A stretch of DNA of 64,000 nt, taken from positions 90,395 to 154,394 of the forward strand of contig JAEUJZ010000145.1 of the NCBI GenBank assembly GCA_016794505.1, in the 5' to 3' direction. Origin of the DNA: Myxococcales bacterium. Lineage in GTDB: Bacteria; Myxococcota_A; Polyangia; Palsa-1104; JAEUJZ01. Under the pieces are notes generated by a model. The model made no database searches and had not been told where the DNA came from. It worked only from the letters and a program-made list of their open reading frames with translations. Positions within the stretch are counted from its first letter, which is position 1; each line of letters begins with the position of its first letter. A program made the position numbers and the translations under genes. This document shows positions 17,308-30,729 of this stretch, piece by piece.

Positions 17308-18975
17308 ATGAGCGATTCACTGGATCTGCGCGCCCGGCTGCGCGAACGGATGAACCGGCCGCAGCGACACCGCTTGCTGCAGGGCTTCCCTGCGGTACCC
17401 GCCATGGGACCCGCCGTGCCATCTTTCGATCCGCCCCAGCCAACTGCCCGCTTTGGGGTCGAAGACAGCCTCGGTCTGGTGCGCCGCCTCGACGGTGCGC
17501 TCTGTGACCACGAATACATCCATGCAACCGCGTCGCTTTCGCGAGGACGACCGCCGCCGCTTCCCGTTGATCCAGACACAAAAGAGCGGCGCGCACTGGT
17601 GGCCCGGATCGAGCAAAACTACACGCAGGCCGAGACCGTCTGGAAGCGCATCGTGGCCCGCGGCGATCTCTCGACGCCGCCCCACTTTTCGATCGATCCG
17701 ACCCGCGATCTCATCGTCGGCATCATCCCGCACACGCAGTGCGTGCCACGCAAAGAAGGCTGCGGCTTTTGCACCTTCCCGCACGACACCGCCGACCCGC
17801 GCGCTCGCCGCGACATGCTCGATGCCGTCTGTGAAGAGATCCGTCATCACGCGCAAAGCGAAGCCCTGGCCGGCCGTCGACTGCACGCGATCTACCTGGG
17901 TGGAGGCACCGCCAACCTCAGCCATCCCGAGGAAATCAGCCGCCTCCTGCACACCCTGGCCAGCGGCTTTGACATCGCCGACGCCGAGCTAAGTCTTGAG
18001 GGAACACCGCAGCTTTTCGAGCGCCTGCTGTCGTCACACCTGAAAAATCTGGCCCAGCAGAAGACCGCCACGAAGCGCATCAGCATCGGTGTGCAGACCT
18101 TTGACGCCGGGTTCCTGCGCAGGATGGGACGCGAAGCGTTTGGCGACGCCGGCACAGTGAAGAAGCTTGTGAAAAAAGCGCGGGCCCTGTCGATCGCGAC
18201 CTCGGCCGATCTGTTGTTCAACCTGCCGGGTCAGACGCGGGCCCAGATGGATCACGATCTGGACGTCGCCGTGTCTTGCGGCCTCGATCAGATCTGCCTG
18301 TACAACCTGGTCCTTTATGAGGGTCTGGGGACGCCCTGGTCCAACGAACCGTCGCTGGTTCAGGCGATGCGGTCCAACGACGAGGCCTGCGACGCCTGGC
18401 TGCACCTGCGAGAGCGCCTGCTCGCTGCGGGTTATGTTCAGACGACCTTGACCAACTTTGAGCGAGCGGATGTGCGCGAAAGCCCGCAGCGCTTTCGCTA
18501 TGAGCTCGCCAGCTTTTCGCCCGAGTCCACCGATGGGCTGGGCATCGGCCCTCTGGGCCTGTCGACCTTTGTCAACCTGCGCGAAAAAAAGGGCCTGAAG
18601 CTGCTGCGCAGAAAGGACATCGCGGGCCCGCCGTGGTCGCGACGCGACCTGATGTTCGCCTATGACGATCGCACGCTGCCGCTCTTGTTTCTGACGCGCA
18701 GCGTGGCCAAGACCCGGATTGACGGCGGCGTGTGGCGGGCGAGCCAGGGCACAGCGCTGACCGAGGTCTTTGCCGCCCCCATGGCGGCCTGCCGCGACGC
18801 CGGTCTGATTCATGACGAAGACGACGGGTTCGCTCTTACGCCCGTCGGTATGTTCTATGCCGATGCCGTGGTCGCGACCTTTGCCGAGGGCTTCCGCGCC
18901 GACGGCTCAGGCATTCACACCGCCGAGCTTTTGCGCGAGCGCCCGCGCGCCAGCGACTACATCAGCATGGGCTGA
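17308..18975 (+). CDS. Radical SAM protein, HemW/coproporphyrinogen-oxidase-like
   Basis: The 555-residue protein has a ~130-residue N-terminal extension, then a radical SAM barrel and a HemN-like C-terminal domain. HemW-family segments are visible: AIYLGGGTANL, ELSLEGTP, KRISIGVQTFDAGFLRRMGR and ADLLFNLPGQTRAQMDHDLD. The cluster cysteines are C145, C152 and C155, i.e. CX6CX2C (TQCVPRKEGCGFC) rather than CX3CX2C. HemW-like proteins bind heme or act on other substrates, and only true HemN is an oxidase, so the reaction is undefined. The N-terminal extension and altered spacing set it apart from housekeeping HemW. Confidence 0.85.
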   Translation: MSDSLDLRARLRERMNRPQRHRLLQGFPAVPAMGPAVPSFDPPQPTARFGVEDSLGLVRRLDGALCDHEYIHATASLSRGRPPPLPVDPDTKERRALVARIEQNYTQAETVWKRIVARGDLSTPPHFSIDPTRDLIVGIIPHTQCVPRKEGCGFCTFPHDTADPRARRDMLDAVCEEIRHHAQSEALAGRRLHAIYLGGGTANLSHPEEISRLLHTLASGFDIADAELSLEGTPQLFERLLSSHLKNLAQQKTATKRISIGVQTFDAGFLRRMGREAFGDAGTVKKLVKKARALSIATSADLLFNLPGQTRAQMDHDLDVAVSCGLDQICLYNLVLYEGLGTPWSNEPSLVQAMRSNDEACDAWLHLRERLLAAGYVQTTLTNFERADVRESPQRFRYELASFSPESTDGLGIGPLGLSTFVNLREKKGLKLLRRKDIAGPPWSRRDLMFAYDDRTLPLLFLTRSVAKTRIDGGVWRASQGTALTEVFAAPMAACRDAGLIHDEDDGFALTPVGMFYADAVVATFAEGFRADGSGIHTAELLRERPRASDYISMG

Positions 18976-19020
18976 GCACGCGGACTGCGCGGCCGCGTCG
19001 GACCGCGGTACACTGCGGCC

Positions 19021-19539
19021 ATGCTGACTCGCTTCTTGCGCCTGCCTCGTCCTGCGGTTCGTTCGTCTCGCTCGCGCTTTTGGTTCTGCGCCTTGCTCGT
19101 GCTGCCTGCCTGTCACGAAGCAAAGCGCCCCCACGCGCTGCCCCCGCCCGAGGCTCGCCGCCTGCTGCTCGATCGCAACTGGCTCGATCGCCTGCCGCAG
19201 ACCCCGCAAGAGCGGTTGCACGTCTTTCGCTTTGTCCCGTCGATGGGCGGCGGCGTCTTCCAAGATCGCACGCTGTACGCCGGCCACTTCGAGCTGTTCC
19301 ACTTCGACCAAGACGGCCGCACGCTGCACTTCAAGCTGCCGCATACCGGCGAAGACCTGCGCACGCCGTTCTTCATCGAGCCGCTGCACCTGCCCGATGA
19401 AGACACGCCGTTTGAGCTGCACCTGCACATCGAAGGCAGCCCGCGCGGCCCCAGCGATTACTACAGCCTGCGCGGCGAGCGCAGCACCGACCTCGACGGC
19501 AGCCTGGACCGCGCCCTGTCGCAGCAGCGCTCGCGCTAA
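19021..19539 (+). CDS. Predicted lipoprotein of unknown function
   Basis: The 172-residue protein has an arginine-rich N-terminus, a hydrophobic core and a lipobox LPAC (Cys31). The mature part is a likely beta-rich domain (LHVFRFVPSMGGGVFQ, AGHFELFHFDQDGRTLHFKL, TPFELHLHIEG). There is no known catalytic motif. It lies 45 bases after the radical SAM gene on the same strand and could be co-transcribed. It ends at the AT-rich terminator. Confidence 0.7.
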   Translation: MLTRFLRLPRPAVRSSRSRFWFCALLVLPACHEAKRPHALPPPEARRLLLDRNWLDRLPQTPQERLHVFRFVPSMGGGVFQDRTLYAGHFELFHFDQDGRTLHFKLPHTGEDLRTPFFIEPLHLPDEDTPFELHLHIEGSPRGPSDYYSLRGERSTDLDGSLDRALSQQRSR

Positions 19540-19553
19540 GTCGTATTCTTTTT

Positions 19554-19583
19554 AATAAAATTATTATTGTTAATAATTTTATT
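19554..19583. terminator. Perfect AT-only bidirectional terminator-like hairpin
   Basis: AATAAAATTATTA (19554-19566) and TAATAATTTTATT (19571-19583) form a perfect 13-bp stem with a TTGT loop, flanked by T-rich and A-rich tracts. It sits exactly between two converging genes (ends at 19539 and 19589), so it probably terminates both. The pure AT composition is striking in this GC-rich context. Confidence 0.7.
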
Positions 19584-19588
19584 ATTTA

Positions 19589-20515
19589 TTACATCGTCCC
19601 GCGCGAAACCAAAATCAGCGTCTTTTCGTCGGGCTGAACGGCTGCTTGACAGCCGGGATACTTGGCGCGGTTCTCGACGGAAAACACGCTCATTTTGTCG
19701 CGTGCATCGCCCTTGGCCGAAAGGCCAACACCGCCGCGATCGGGCTCTGGCGTGGCGCGCTCGCGACTCTCGCGCTCATAGTGACGGACCACGCTGGCCT
19801 GCGGCTCGACGGAGGCATACAGGCGCCACTCGATCTCTTGCGGCTTGGGCCCTGCGCCGCGCACGTGCTCCTGACACAAAAGACGCGCACCGGGAAACGC
19901 CGAAAACGAGAACCACGATCCGCTCGCTGCGGGGCTTGGCGAAGCGCTGGCTTTGTTCACGGGACCCTCCTCGGGCTTCTGCGCAGGCGGCGGGCCTGTC
20001 TCGGCGGACCGCAGCACAAAGGGATAGGTCACGCCCACCGGGCCCCCTTTGGGCGGGGGAAACTGCCAGCGCAGCACGCGGGCAGCGATGCAGGCTTCGA
20101 CTTCCGGGTTCTTGAGCGTCGAGTCCCGCACCACGCTCGACTCGACGGCGCCCGAGGTTCCGATGCGAAACGCGACCGCGATGCGGCCTTCCAGCGCCGG
20201 GTTCTTCGCCAGGCCCTTTTCGTAACAGAAGCGGACCTCGTTCATATGCATGCGAATGACGCGACGGATGACTTCTTTGTCGATGCTGCCCGACGTGATC
20301 TCAGGAGCCAGCGAGCGGCCAGCAGGTGCAGCCGGCGACGACGTTCCCGACGATCCGCCCGCCAGTGGATCGTGATCCGGCCGACTCGAAGGCAGGTTTG
20401 CCCGCGCCGCGGTCGAGGCCCCCCCAAGCCCCGTGAGCAGCACTGCCACCTGCAGCGTCGCCTGCAGCCATCGCCTGCGGCGAGGTATTCCAGGGCTTCC
20501 CATTGTCTGCGTCAT
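19589..20515 (-). CDS. AgmX/PglI C-terminal-domain (TonB-like) exported protein
   Basis: The 308-residue protein has an N-terminal signal or anchor helix (WLQATLQVAVLLTGLGGAST). A Pro/Ser-rich linker and a ~90-residue AgmX/PglI C-terminal domain (IRMHMNEVRFCYEKGLAKNP, VEACIAARVLRWQFPPPKGG) follow. After it comes a ~120-residue extra domain with several cysteines. This TonB-C-like domain is abundant in myxobacteria, where AgmX and PglI are linked to gliding motility. A direct motility role here is not shown. No motility gene is adjacent; it converges on the lipoprotein gene across the shared terminator. Confidence 0.8.
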   Translation of the reverse strand: MTQTMGSPGIPRRRRWLQATLQVAVLLTGLGGASTAARANLPSSRPDHDPLAGGSSGTSSPAAPAGRSLAPEITSGSIDKEVIRRVIRMHMNEVRFCYEKGLAKNPALEGRIAVAFRIGTSGAVESSVVRDSTLKNPEVEACIAARVLRWQFPPPKGGPVGVTYPFVLRSAETGPPPAQKPEEGPVNKASASPSPAASGSWFSFSAFPGARLLCQEHVRGAGPKPQEIEWRLYASVEPQASVVRHYERESRERATPEPDRGGVGLSAKGDARDKMSVFSVENRAKYPGCQAAVQPDEKTLILVSRGTM

Positions 20516-20665
20516 CGGCCGGTCCCTTCTGCGGCACAGGGCCGCGCTGTCCTTAGCCTATCGCAGCCGTTTGTCCGACCGTCCATGTTCTGTGCGCAGC
20601 GAGCCTGCGCGACGACGCGTGGAAAACCTGGGGACGCTGCGATGCGCCTGCATATAATGCGTCCC

Positions 20666-21775
20666 ATGAAGAAGACCGTCGCCGGAAGCCCGGCTAGCTC
20701 GCCCAGCACTCAAAGCCCTGTACCCGCCACCGATGCGGCCGACTCGTCGCCGACCAGCGACGCGCCCCGCTTTCCGCCGCTCGCTTCCGACGAAGTGCCG
20801 CTGCTCAAAGAGATGTATCGCCAGATGCTGGTCATCCGGCGCATTGAGGAAGCCTGCGCCAAGGCCTATGCGCAGGGCAAGATGGGCGGCTTCCTGCACC
20901 TCGGCATCGGGCAAGAGTCGGTCTGCGTCGGCGCCATCGCCGCGCTGCGCCCAGAGGACTACGTCATCGCGACCTATCGCGAGCACGGCCACTGCATCGC
21001 CAAGGCCAACGCCTCGCTCGACGTGTGCAAGGCGGTCATGGCCGAGCTTTTGGGCAAGTCGACGGGCATCAGCAAGGGCTTTGGCGGCTCGATGCACTTG
21101 TTTGACGCCAAGACCCGCTTCCTGGGCGGCTATGGCATCGTCGGTGGGCACGTGCCGCTGGCCGCGGGCGTCGCCTATGCCAGCAAGTACCGCAACCTGC
21201 CGGAAGTCACGCTGTGCTTCTTCGGTGACGGCAGCGCCAACCAGGGCGCCTTCTTCGAGGGCCTAAGCCTCGCTGGCCTGTGGAAGCTTCCCGTCGTGTT
21301 CATTTGCGAAAACAACCAGTACTCGATGGGCACGCCGCTTTACCGCACGCTGGCCGTCGAAGACGTCACCGAGCGCGCCGCCGGCTTTGCCATCTTGCGC
21401 GACCGTTTCAGCGGCGACGACGTGCTGGAAGTCCGCCGCCGCATCAGCGCCGCCGTCGAGCGCGCCCGCACCGAGTTCGTCCCCACGCTGATCGAGGTCG
21501 AGACCTATCGCTTCCGCGGTCACTCGATCAGCGACCCCGGCAACTACCGCAGCAAGGACGAGATCGAGCAGTGGAAGAAGCGCGACGCCGTCGTCATCGC
21601 CCGCGATCGCCTGGTCTCTGCCATCGGAGAAGACGAGATCGTCTCGCTGGAAGCGCACATCAAAGCGCAGGTGCAGGAAGCCGTGCGCTTCGCCGAGCAG
21701 TCGCCCGCCGCCAACCCCGCCGACATCTGGACCAGCGTCTACGCCCAGCCCGGCACCGACCCGCGCAAGATGTAG
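20666..21775 (+). CDS. pdhA: Thiamine-diphosphate-dependent dehydrogenase E1 alpha subunit (pyruvate dehydrogenase type)
   Basis: The 369-residue protein (ATG at 20666; ATG 20657 is equally possible) starts with a ~45-residue Ser/Pro-rich extension. The E1-alpha fold follows: YRQMLVIRRIEEACAKAY, GFLHLGIGQESVCVG, the ThDP motif GDGSANQGAFFEGL ending in ICENNQ about 28 residues later, and the phospho-loop region YRFRGHSISDPGNY. It resembles the pyruvate rather than the branched-chain enzyme. The family works as alpha2beta2 with E1 beta and feeds a lipoyl E2. No E1 beta or E2 gene is adjacent here, so the partner must be encoded elsewhere. Confidence 0.9.
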   Translation: MKKTVAGSPASSPSTQSPVPATDAADSSPTSDAPRFPPLASDEVPLLKEMYRQMLVIRRIEEACAKAYAQGKMGGFLHLGIGQESVCVGAIAALRPEDYVIATYREHGHCIAKANASLDVCKAVMAELLGKSTGISKGFGGSMHLFDAKTRFLGGYGIVGGHVPLAAGVAYASKYRNLPEVTLCFFGDGSANQGAFFEGLSLAGLWKLPVVFICENNQYSMGTPLYRTLAVEDVTERAAGFAILRDRFSGDDVLEVRRRISAAVERARTEFVPTLIEVETYRFRGHSISDPGNYRSKDEIEQWKKRDAVVIARDRLVSAIGEDEIVSLEAHIKAQVQEAVRFAEQSPAANPADIWTSVYAQPGTDPRKM

Positions 21776-21862
21776 CCCCAGGCCCCTTCCCCCCCTTGGC
21801 CCCGCTGGTCGCGCTGCCGCGGTCGGCCTATGCGCAATCGCCGAAGAGATCTATTGCTGAAT

Positions 21863-22606
21863 CTATGACGGATTCGAATCCGTCCATTTGTTGATAAACG
21901 TTTGTATTTTATTCACGATTTCAGAGACCTCTCTCCCTTGAACTTCTATGAATCGTTCGTCTTGTTTGGTCAGCGCTCGCCACAGCCCTTCTTTCAGATC
22001 GAGCATGGCGTGGACGGCGAACGTCCCCCCGCTCGCGCCGACATCCAGGCGCAGACGATCCACGCGGGCGTGCAGCGATGCGGGCGGCGAAAACAGCGCC
22101 CGCACCTGACCGGCAGGCGCATGCGTGGGGTCAAAGTCGGAAAGCGGCCAGCCAAGCTCGTCGGTCAGGGCCTGCAGCAGCGCCCCCATGGGCCGCGCCG
22201 GAAACACCCGAACTGTCGACGCTCCCCCGGCATCAATCGCCGACGGAATATCGACGCTGGCGGACACGGCGTGCCAGTGATCCTTGGGGGCGACGGCCAG
22301 CGCTGCGGGCAGCGTCAGCGAAAACGCGATCTCGTGCAGGCTGTCGGCGGCAACCAGCCCAGAAAGAGCCAGCCGCCGCTCGATGAGCGTGCTGTGGCGC
22401 GTCTGCTTCCGCCCTTCGTCGTCCTCGGTCTCCCAGCAAAGCTGCAGCGCCACGGACAGGCCGCTGGCCTGCTGATCGACCTTGCCCCCCGAGATCTGAA
22501 TCACGCCCTCGATGGTCTCGCCGGCACAAATGCGGGACGGAGCCGTGATCCGCACCGACATAGCGCCAATGCCCAGCGACGCGCCTAGATTGCCGAGGAT
22601 CCCCAT
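21863..22606 (-). CDS. Spo0M-like (arrestin-fold) protein
   Basis: The 247-residue protein has a Spo0M-type arrestin-like beta sandwich (MSVRITAPSRICAGETIEG, with further strands such as HEIAFSLTLPAAL). The C-terminal ~90 residues carry a second small domain (VRALFSPPASLHARVDRLRL). In Bacillus Spo0M affects sporulation and cell division; elsewhere the family is uncharacterised. The start has an AAGGGA site upstream. It converges with pdhA. Confidence 0.75.
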   Translation of the reverse strand: MGILGNLGASLGIGAMSVRITAPSRICAGETIEGVIQISGGKVDQQASGLSVALQLCWETEDDEGRKQTRHSTLIERRLALSGLVAADSLHEIAFSLTLPAALAVAPKDHWHAVSASVDIPSAIDAGGASTVRVFPARPMGALLQALTDELGWPLSDFDPTHAPAGQVRALFSPPASLHARVDRLRLDVGASGGTFAVHAMLDLKEGLWRALTKQDERFIEVQGREVSEIVNKIQTFINKWTDSNPS

Positions 22607-22678
22607 CGTTCTGTTCCCTTTGTTGATTTTACGATGATATCACTATCGCACAATCATGGGTGCTCGCGCGGGCATTTT

Positions 22679-23458
22679 TTACCAGTCAATCACCTCGCTC
22701 GCGCGGTGCAGGTCTTGGACGGTGTCGATCTCGCGATAGCTGCGTGGGGTGGCGATGCGCAGGGCGTGCAGCGCGACGCCCTGGTCGATGAGGTCGTTGA
22801 GCAAATCGGTCAGGTACGCGACCTGAAAGCGCGGCGCCCGGCCATACGGCGCAGCCAGGCCAAGCTCGCTCAGGCGGCGGTGATAGAGCGCGCGAAGCTC
22901 GCGGGCAGCTTGGGCGCTGGCCTTCCACAGGCCGGTGAATTCGCCCAGCGCTTGCTCGGGCGGGACGGCGCGCTTGCCGACGCGGGTCACGCGATCGTCG
23001 GGGCCCGTGACGGCGCAGAGCTCGGCTTCGGGCACCGGATGATCGCTGCGCCCGTCGTAGGCTTCCGCCCAAAAAGGATCGACGACCAGCGAGAAGTCCC
23101 GTCGGTGCGCAGCCAGGGCCTGGGCGACATCGGGCCGGAACAAGATATCGGCGTAGCTGCATAAAAAGCCCTCGCCCATCGACGCTTCGGCGTGCATCAG
23201 CGACACAAGGACGTTGTTCGTGCGGAAGTCGGCGTTTTGCACGAACGTGACGCCGGGCTCGTCGGCAAGCGCCTTCTGCAAGACCTCGCCGCGATAGCCG
23301 TGGATGACGGTGAAGCGATCGCAGCCAGCGCTGCGCAGCGCGTCCAAGGCGCGACGCACCATGGGGCGGCCCGCGACCTCGACCATGCACTTGGGACGAT
23401 CGTCGGTGTATGGGCTCAAGCGCGAGCCCATGCCGGCGGCAACAAGAATGGCCTGCAT
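22679..23458 (-). CDS. Sugar/choline-phosphate nucleotidyltransferase
   Basis: The 259-residue protein has the GT-A nucleotidyltransferase fold: AILVAAGMGSRLSPYT, then DRPKCMVEVAGRPM (NTP-binding loop and catalytic Lys), and a metal-binding Asp in YADILF. The layout is closest to LicC-like phosphocholine cytidylyltransferases and glucose-1-phosphate cytidylyl-type enzymes. It makes an NDP-activated headgroup or sugar; the substrate is not resolved. The start at 23458 is chosen because the fold begins there; an in-frame extension to 23617 overlaps the divergent NADAR gene. A licD-like partner is absent. Confidence 0.85.
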   Translation of the reverse strand: MQAILVAAGMGSRLSPYTDDRPKCMVEVAGRPMVRRALDALRSAGCDRFTVIHGYRGEVLQKALADEPGVTFVQNADFRTNNVLVSLMHAEASMGEGFLCSYADILFRPDVAQALAAHRRDFSLVVDPFWAEAYDGRSDHPVPEAELCAVTGPDDRVTRVGKRAVPPEQALGEFTGLWKASAQAARELRALYHRRLSELGLAAPYGRAPRFQVAYLTDLLNDLIDQGVALHALRIATPRSYREIDTVQDLHRASEVIDW

Positions 23459-23609
23459 GCCCCGCACTATCCCAAAGCAGCGGCAGGCTGGCCAGTATTC
23501 GGCGCCTCGCATCTTGGGGTCTCCTTGGGGGCTTCCTTGAGGGCCTGCTTGGGGGGCCTTCCTTGGGCGTGGGCTGTCCGAAAAGCGCGATATCCTGAAG
23601 CTCACATCC

Positions 23610-24200
23610 ATGCACACTTTGAATCTTGAGACGCTGCGTCAGGCCGTACGCCAGGGAGCCCAGCCGCGCTATCGCCTGTTTTATGGTCATACGCCGCGGC
23701 CGGATGGGGCGCTGTCCGACGCGGTATTCAGCCAGTTCTGGCCGTGTTCGTTTTCGCTGTACGGCGTGAACTATGCCTGGGCCGAGCAGTGGATGATGGC
23801 CAGCAAGGCCCGCCTGTTCGGCGACGGCGAAGCGCTGGCGCGCATCCTGATCGCCACGGCGCCACTCGACTGCAAGCGCATCGGTCGACAGGTGCGCGGC
23901 TTTGACGAAGCGCTCTGGCGACAGCACCGCTTCGACATCGTGACCCAAGGAAGCGTCGCCAAGTTTGATCAGGATCCGGCCCTGCGCGCGTACCTTCTGG
24001 CCACGTCCGCAGACGTGCTGGTCGAGGCCAGCCCCAGCGACTGCGTCTGGGGCATTCGCCTGGGACGCGAGCACGCCGACGCGCAGAACCCCCTGCGCTG
24101 GCGGGGGCAGAACCTCTTGGGCTTCGCCTTGATGCGGGCTCGCGGGATCCTGCGCGGCGAGCTTCCCAAGCCCGAGCTGCCGGCGCTGCTGACCAGCTAG
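23610..24200 (+). CDS. NADAR-family (YbiA-like) protein
   Basis: The 196-residue protein carries NADAR signatures: FSQFWPCSFSLYGVNYAWAE, QWMMASKARLFGD, VTQGSVAKFDQDPALRAYLL, LVEASPSDCVWGIRLG and WRGQNLLGFALM. NADAR proteins are N-glycosidases acting on intermediates of riboflavin synthesis or removing ADP-ribose from modified bases. The first ~35 residues add an extra N-terminal piece. It is divergent from the nucleotidyltransferase gene. Confidence 0.88.
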   Translation: MHTLNLETLRQAVRQGAQPRYRLFYGHTPRPDGALSDAVFSQFWPCSFSLYGVNYAWAEQWMMASKARLFGDGEALARILIATAPLDCKRIGRQVRGFDEALWRQHRFDIVTQGSVAKFDQDPALRAYLLATSADVLVEASPSDCVWGIRLGREHADAQNPLRWRGQNLLGFALMRARGILRGELPKPELPALLTS

Positions 24201-24293
24201 CCGAAGCGCAGCGCGGCCACCACCCTGCCCTGTGCGCTCGGCCACGACGAGCAGAGGCTGTTCTTGCGCCCTCGACGCGGCTACCATGCCGGC

Positions 24294-24656
24294 ATGCACG
24301 ACGAACCTCGGGATGCGTCCTTCCAAGACTTTGAAGCGTTCTGGCCCCACTTTCTGCGCAGCCATCAGAGCCCGATCGTGCGCTGGTGCCACGTCGCGGC
24401 CTTGGGCTGTGGCATCGCGGCGGTCTCATCGGTGCGGCGCGGTCGCGTGGGACGGGCGCTTTTGCTGGGGGGCGCGACGGCGGCGCTGGCCGTGGTCTCG
24501 CATGTCGCCGTCGAGGGCAAGGGACCGGAAAACCTGGGCCGTCCGCTGTGGGCGGGCCGCGCGTTTCTGCGGCTGTGCATGCGAACGATCAGCGGACGCA
24601 TCCACGCCGATCTGGAAGCGCTAGAAGCCGGCTCGACCGCCTCGGAACATCGCTGA
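24294..24656 (+). CDS. Mpo1-like/DUF962-type membrane protein
   Basis: The 120-residue protein resembles short DUF962 proteins: FEAFWPHFLRSHQSPIVRW, a hydrophobic hairpin (ALLLGGATAALAVVSHV), then EGKGPENLGRPLWAGRAFL. Yeast Mpo1 is an Fe-dependent alpha-dioxygenase of 2-hydroxy fatty acids. The histidines H (SHQSP), H (CHVAA) and H (SHVAV) are present. The prokaryotic forms are uncharacterised. The ATG at 24294 is the best start. It lies downstream of the NADAR gene. Confidence 0.7.
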   Translation: MHDEPRDASFQDFEAFWPHFLRSHQSPIVRWCHVAALGCGIAAVSSVRRGRVGRALLLGGATAALAVVSHVAVEGKGPENLGRPLWAGRAFLRLCMRTISGRIHADLEALEAGSTASEHR

Positions 24657-24696
24657 GCGCAGGGGGCAAAAGCCAAGCAGCCGCGAGCCGTTTCAG

Positions 24697-25527
24697 CTAG
24701 GGTTTCCCGTCGGAAAATCGGCGGAACTCGCTGGGATCGTGGGCGCAGAATAGCTGCACCTGATTCCCGTGCTGCAGCGCCAGTTGGCGCAGGCGTTCTT
24801 GGTTGTGACGGCGCTCTTCACCGTCCACCTGCGCGATGTTCTGAAAGGCGCTGAGCAGCGCGGTACAGCGACGGCCCGTGGCCTCTAGCTCGCCGTGATA
24901 GAAGTACGCGTCGCCGCAGTGAAGCAGCCAGCCGGTATCGCCTTTTACGGCGATGGCGCAGTGGCCGCGGCTGTGACCTTGCACCGGCACGATCAAAAGC
25001 TCATCGGCAAGTCCGGGGACGTCGGGCAGCGCACGCACGCGGGCAAAGCCGAACCAGGGCTCGCCCCCTTGCAGGCGATGACGCTGCCAGCGCGGCCCGT
25101 GTTCCCACAGCGGCTCGCAGTAGCGCGCTTTTTCCATCAGCCCCGACGGACGCATCGCCGCTTGATACTCGTCTTCAAACACGTGGACGGCGGCCTCGGG
25201 AAAATCCGACAGACCACCGGCATGGTCAAAGTCGAGGTGGGTCACAAGGACATGGCGCACATCGCGCGGCGAAAAGCCCAGGCGTTCGATCTGCTGCGCG
25301 GCGGTCTCGGCCAGATTGAGCGCCGGCCCGAGCATCCACGCCATGCCCGGCGGCATGCACAGCGCCGGATGTTCTATCGCCTTCTTACCCAGGCCCGTGT
25401 CGACGAGGATCAGACCGGTGGGCGACTCGATCAGCAGGCAGTGACAGACCAGCATGCCGTGGTCGTTTAGCCGCGTACCGACCAGAGGCGGACAGAACGT
25501 GGCGCAGTTCAAGTGGTGGATCTTCAT
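24697..25527 (-). CDS. MBL-fold metallo-hydrolase (lactonase-like)
   Basis: The 276-residue protein has the metallo-beta-lactamase core: THLDFDHAGG (HxDxDH form), GHSRGHCAI, HCGDAYF and FCAHDPSEF. It resembles AHL-lactonase/AttM-like hydrolases in order and length, although the first motif reads HLDFDH rather than HxHxDH. The N-terminal part is VCHCLLIESPTGLILVDTGL. No signal peptide is seen. The start at 25527 is where the fold begins; the open frame continues upstream but lies under the divergent large gene. The substrate is unknown. Confidence 0.85.
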   Translation of the reverse strand: MKIHHLNCATFCPPLVGTRLNDHGMLVCHCLLIESPTGLILVDTGLGKKAIEHPALCMPPGMAWMLGPALNLAETAAQQIERLGFSPRDVRHVLVTHLDFDHAGGLSDFPEAAVHVFEDEYQAAMRPSGLMEKARYCEPLWEHGPRWQRHRLQGGEPWFGFARVRALPDVPGLADELLIVPVQGHSRGHCAIAVKGDTGWLLHCGDAYFYHGELEATGRRCTALLSAFQNIAQVDGEERRHNQERLRQLALQHGNQVQLFCAHDPSEFRRFSDGKP

Positions 25528-25636
25528 GGGCTGCCATCCTACGACATCGTCCCCTCTCGACGAAAAAAGCAGCGTATGATGGGCCAGCGGTGCGGTCTTC
25601 ACACCGCGCAAACTCAGCCCGCAGTGGAGCGTTCGC

Positions 25637-30436
<4,800 letters not shown>

Positions 30437-30561
30437 CCCCATCCCTCCCCTTGCCCTCGCTCCGCACCCAAGATTTTTCTTGCCCCCCAACCGCACTTCT
30501 TGATAGAAGTGCCGTCCGTTGCACTGCTCGCCCTCAGCGAGCCTTCCAACCAAAGAGTCTC

Positions 30562-30635
<74 letters not shown>

Positions 30636-30639
30636 AAGA

Positions 30640-30675
30640 AACCCCGTCGGTGACAGACCACCTGACGGGGTTTTT
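30640..30675 (+). terminator. Rho-independent terminator after tRNA-Ala
   Basis: AACCCCGTC (30640-30648) pairs with GACGGGGTT (30664-30672), with an inner GGTG/CACC extension, followed by a run of T. It lies 5 bases after the tRNA and would terminate it and, on the other strand, possibly the integrase gene. Confidence 0.85.
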
Positions 30676-30729
30676 CATTTTCTGCGTTCGGGGGCGAACA
30701 ATGATTGACCAACGAATCGTTGCCCATGC

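Noticed and set aside
19646..20665. Long upstream extension of the E1 alpha frame
   Set aside because: It runs antisense through the AgmX/PglI gene, and the E1 alpha fold begins near 20666.
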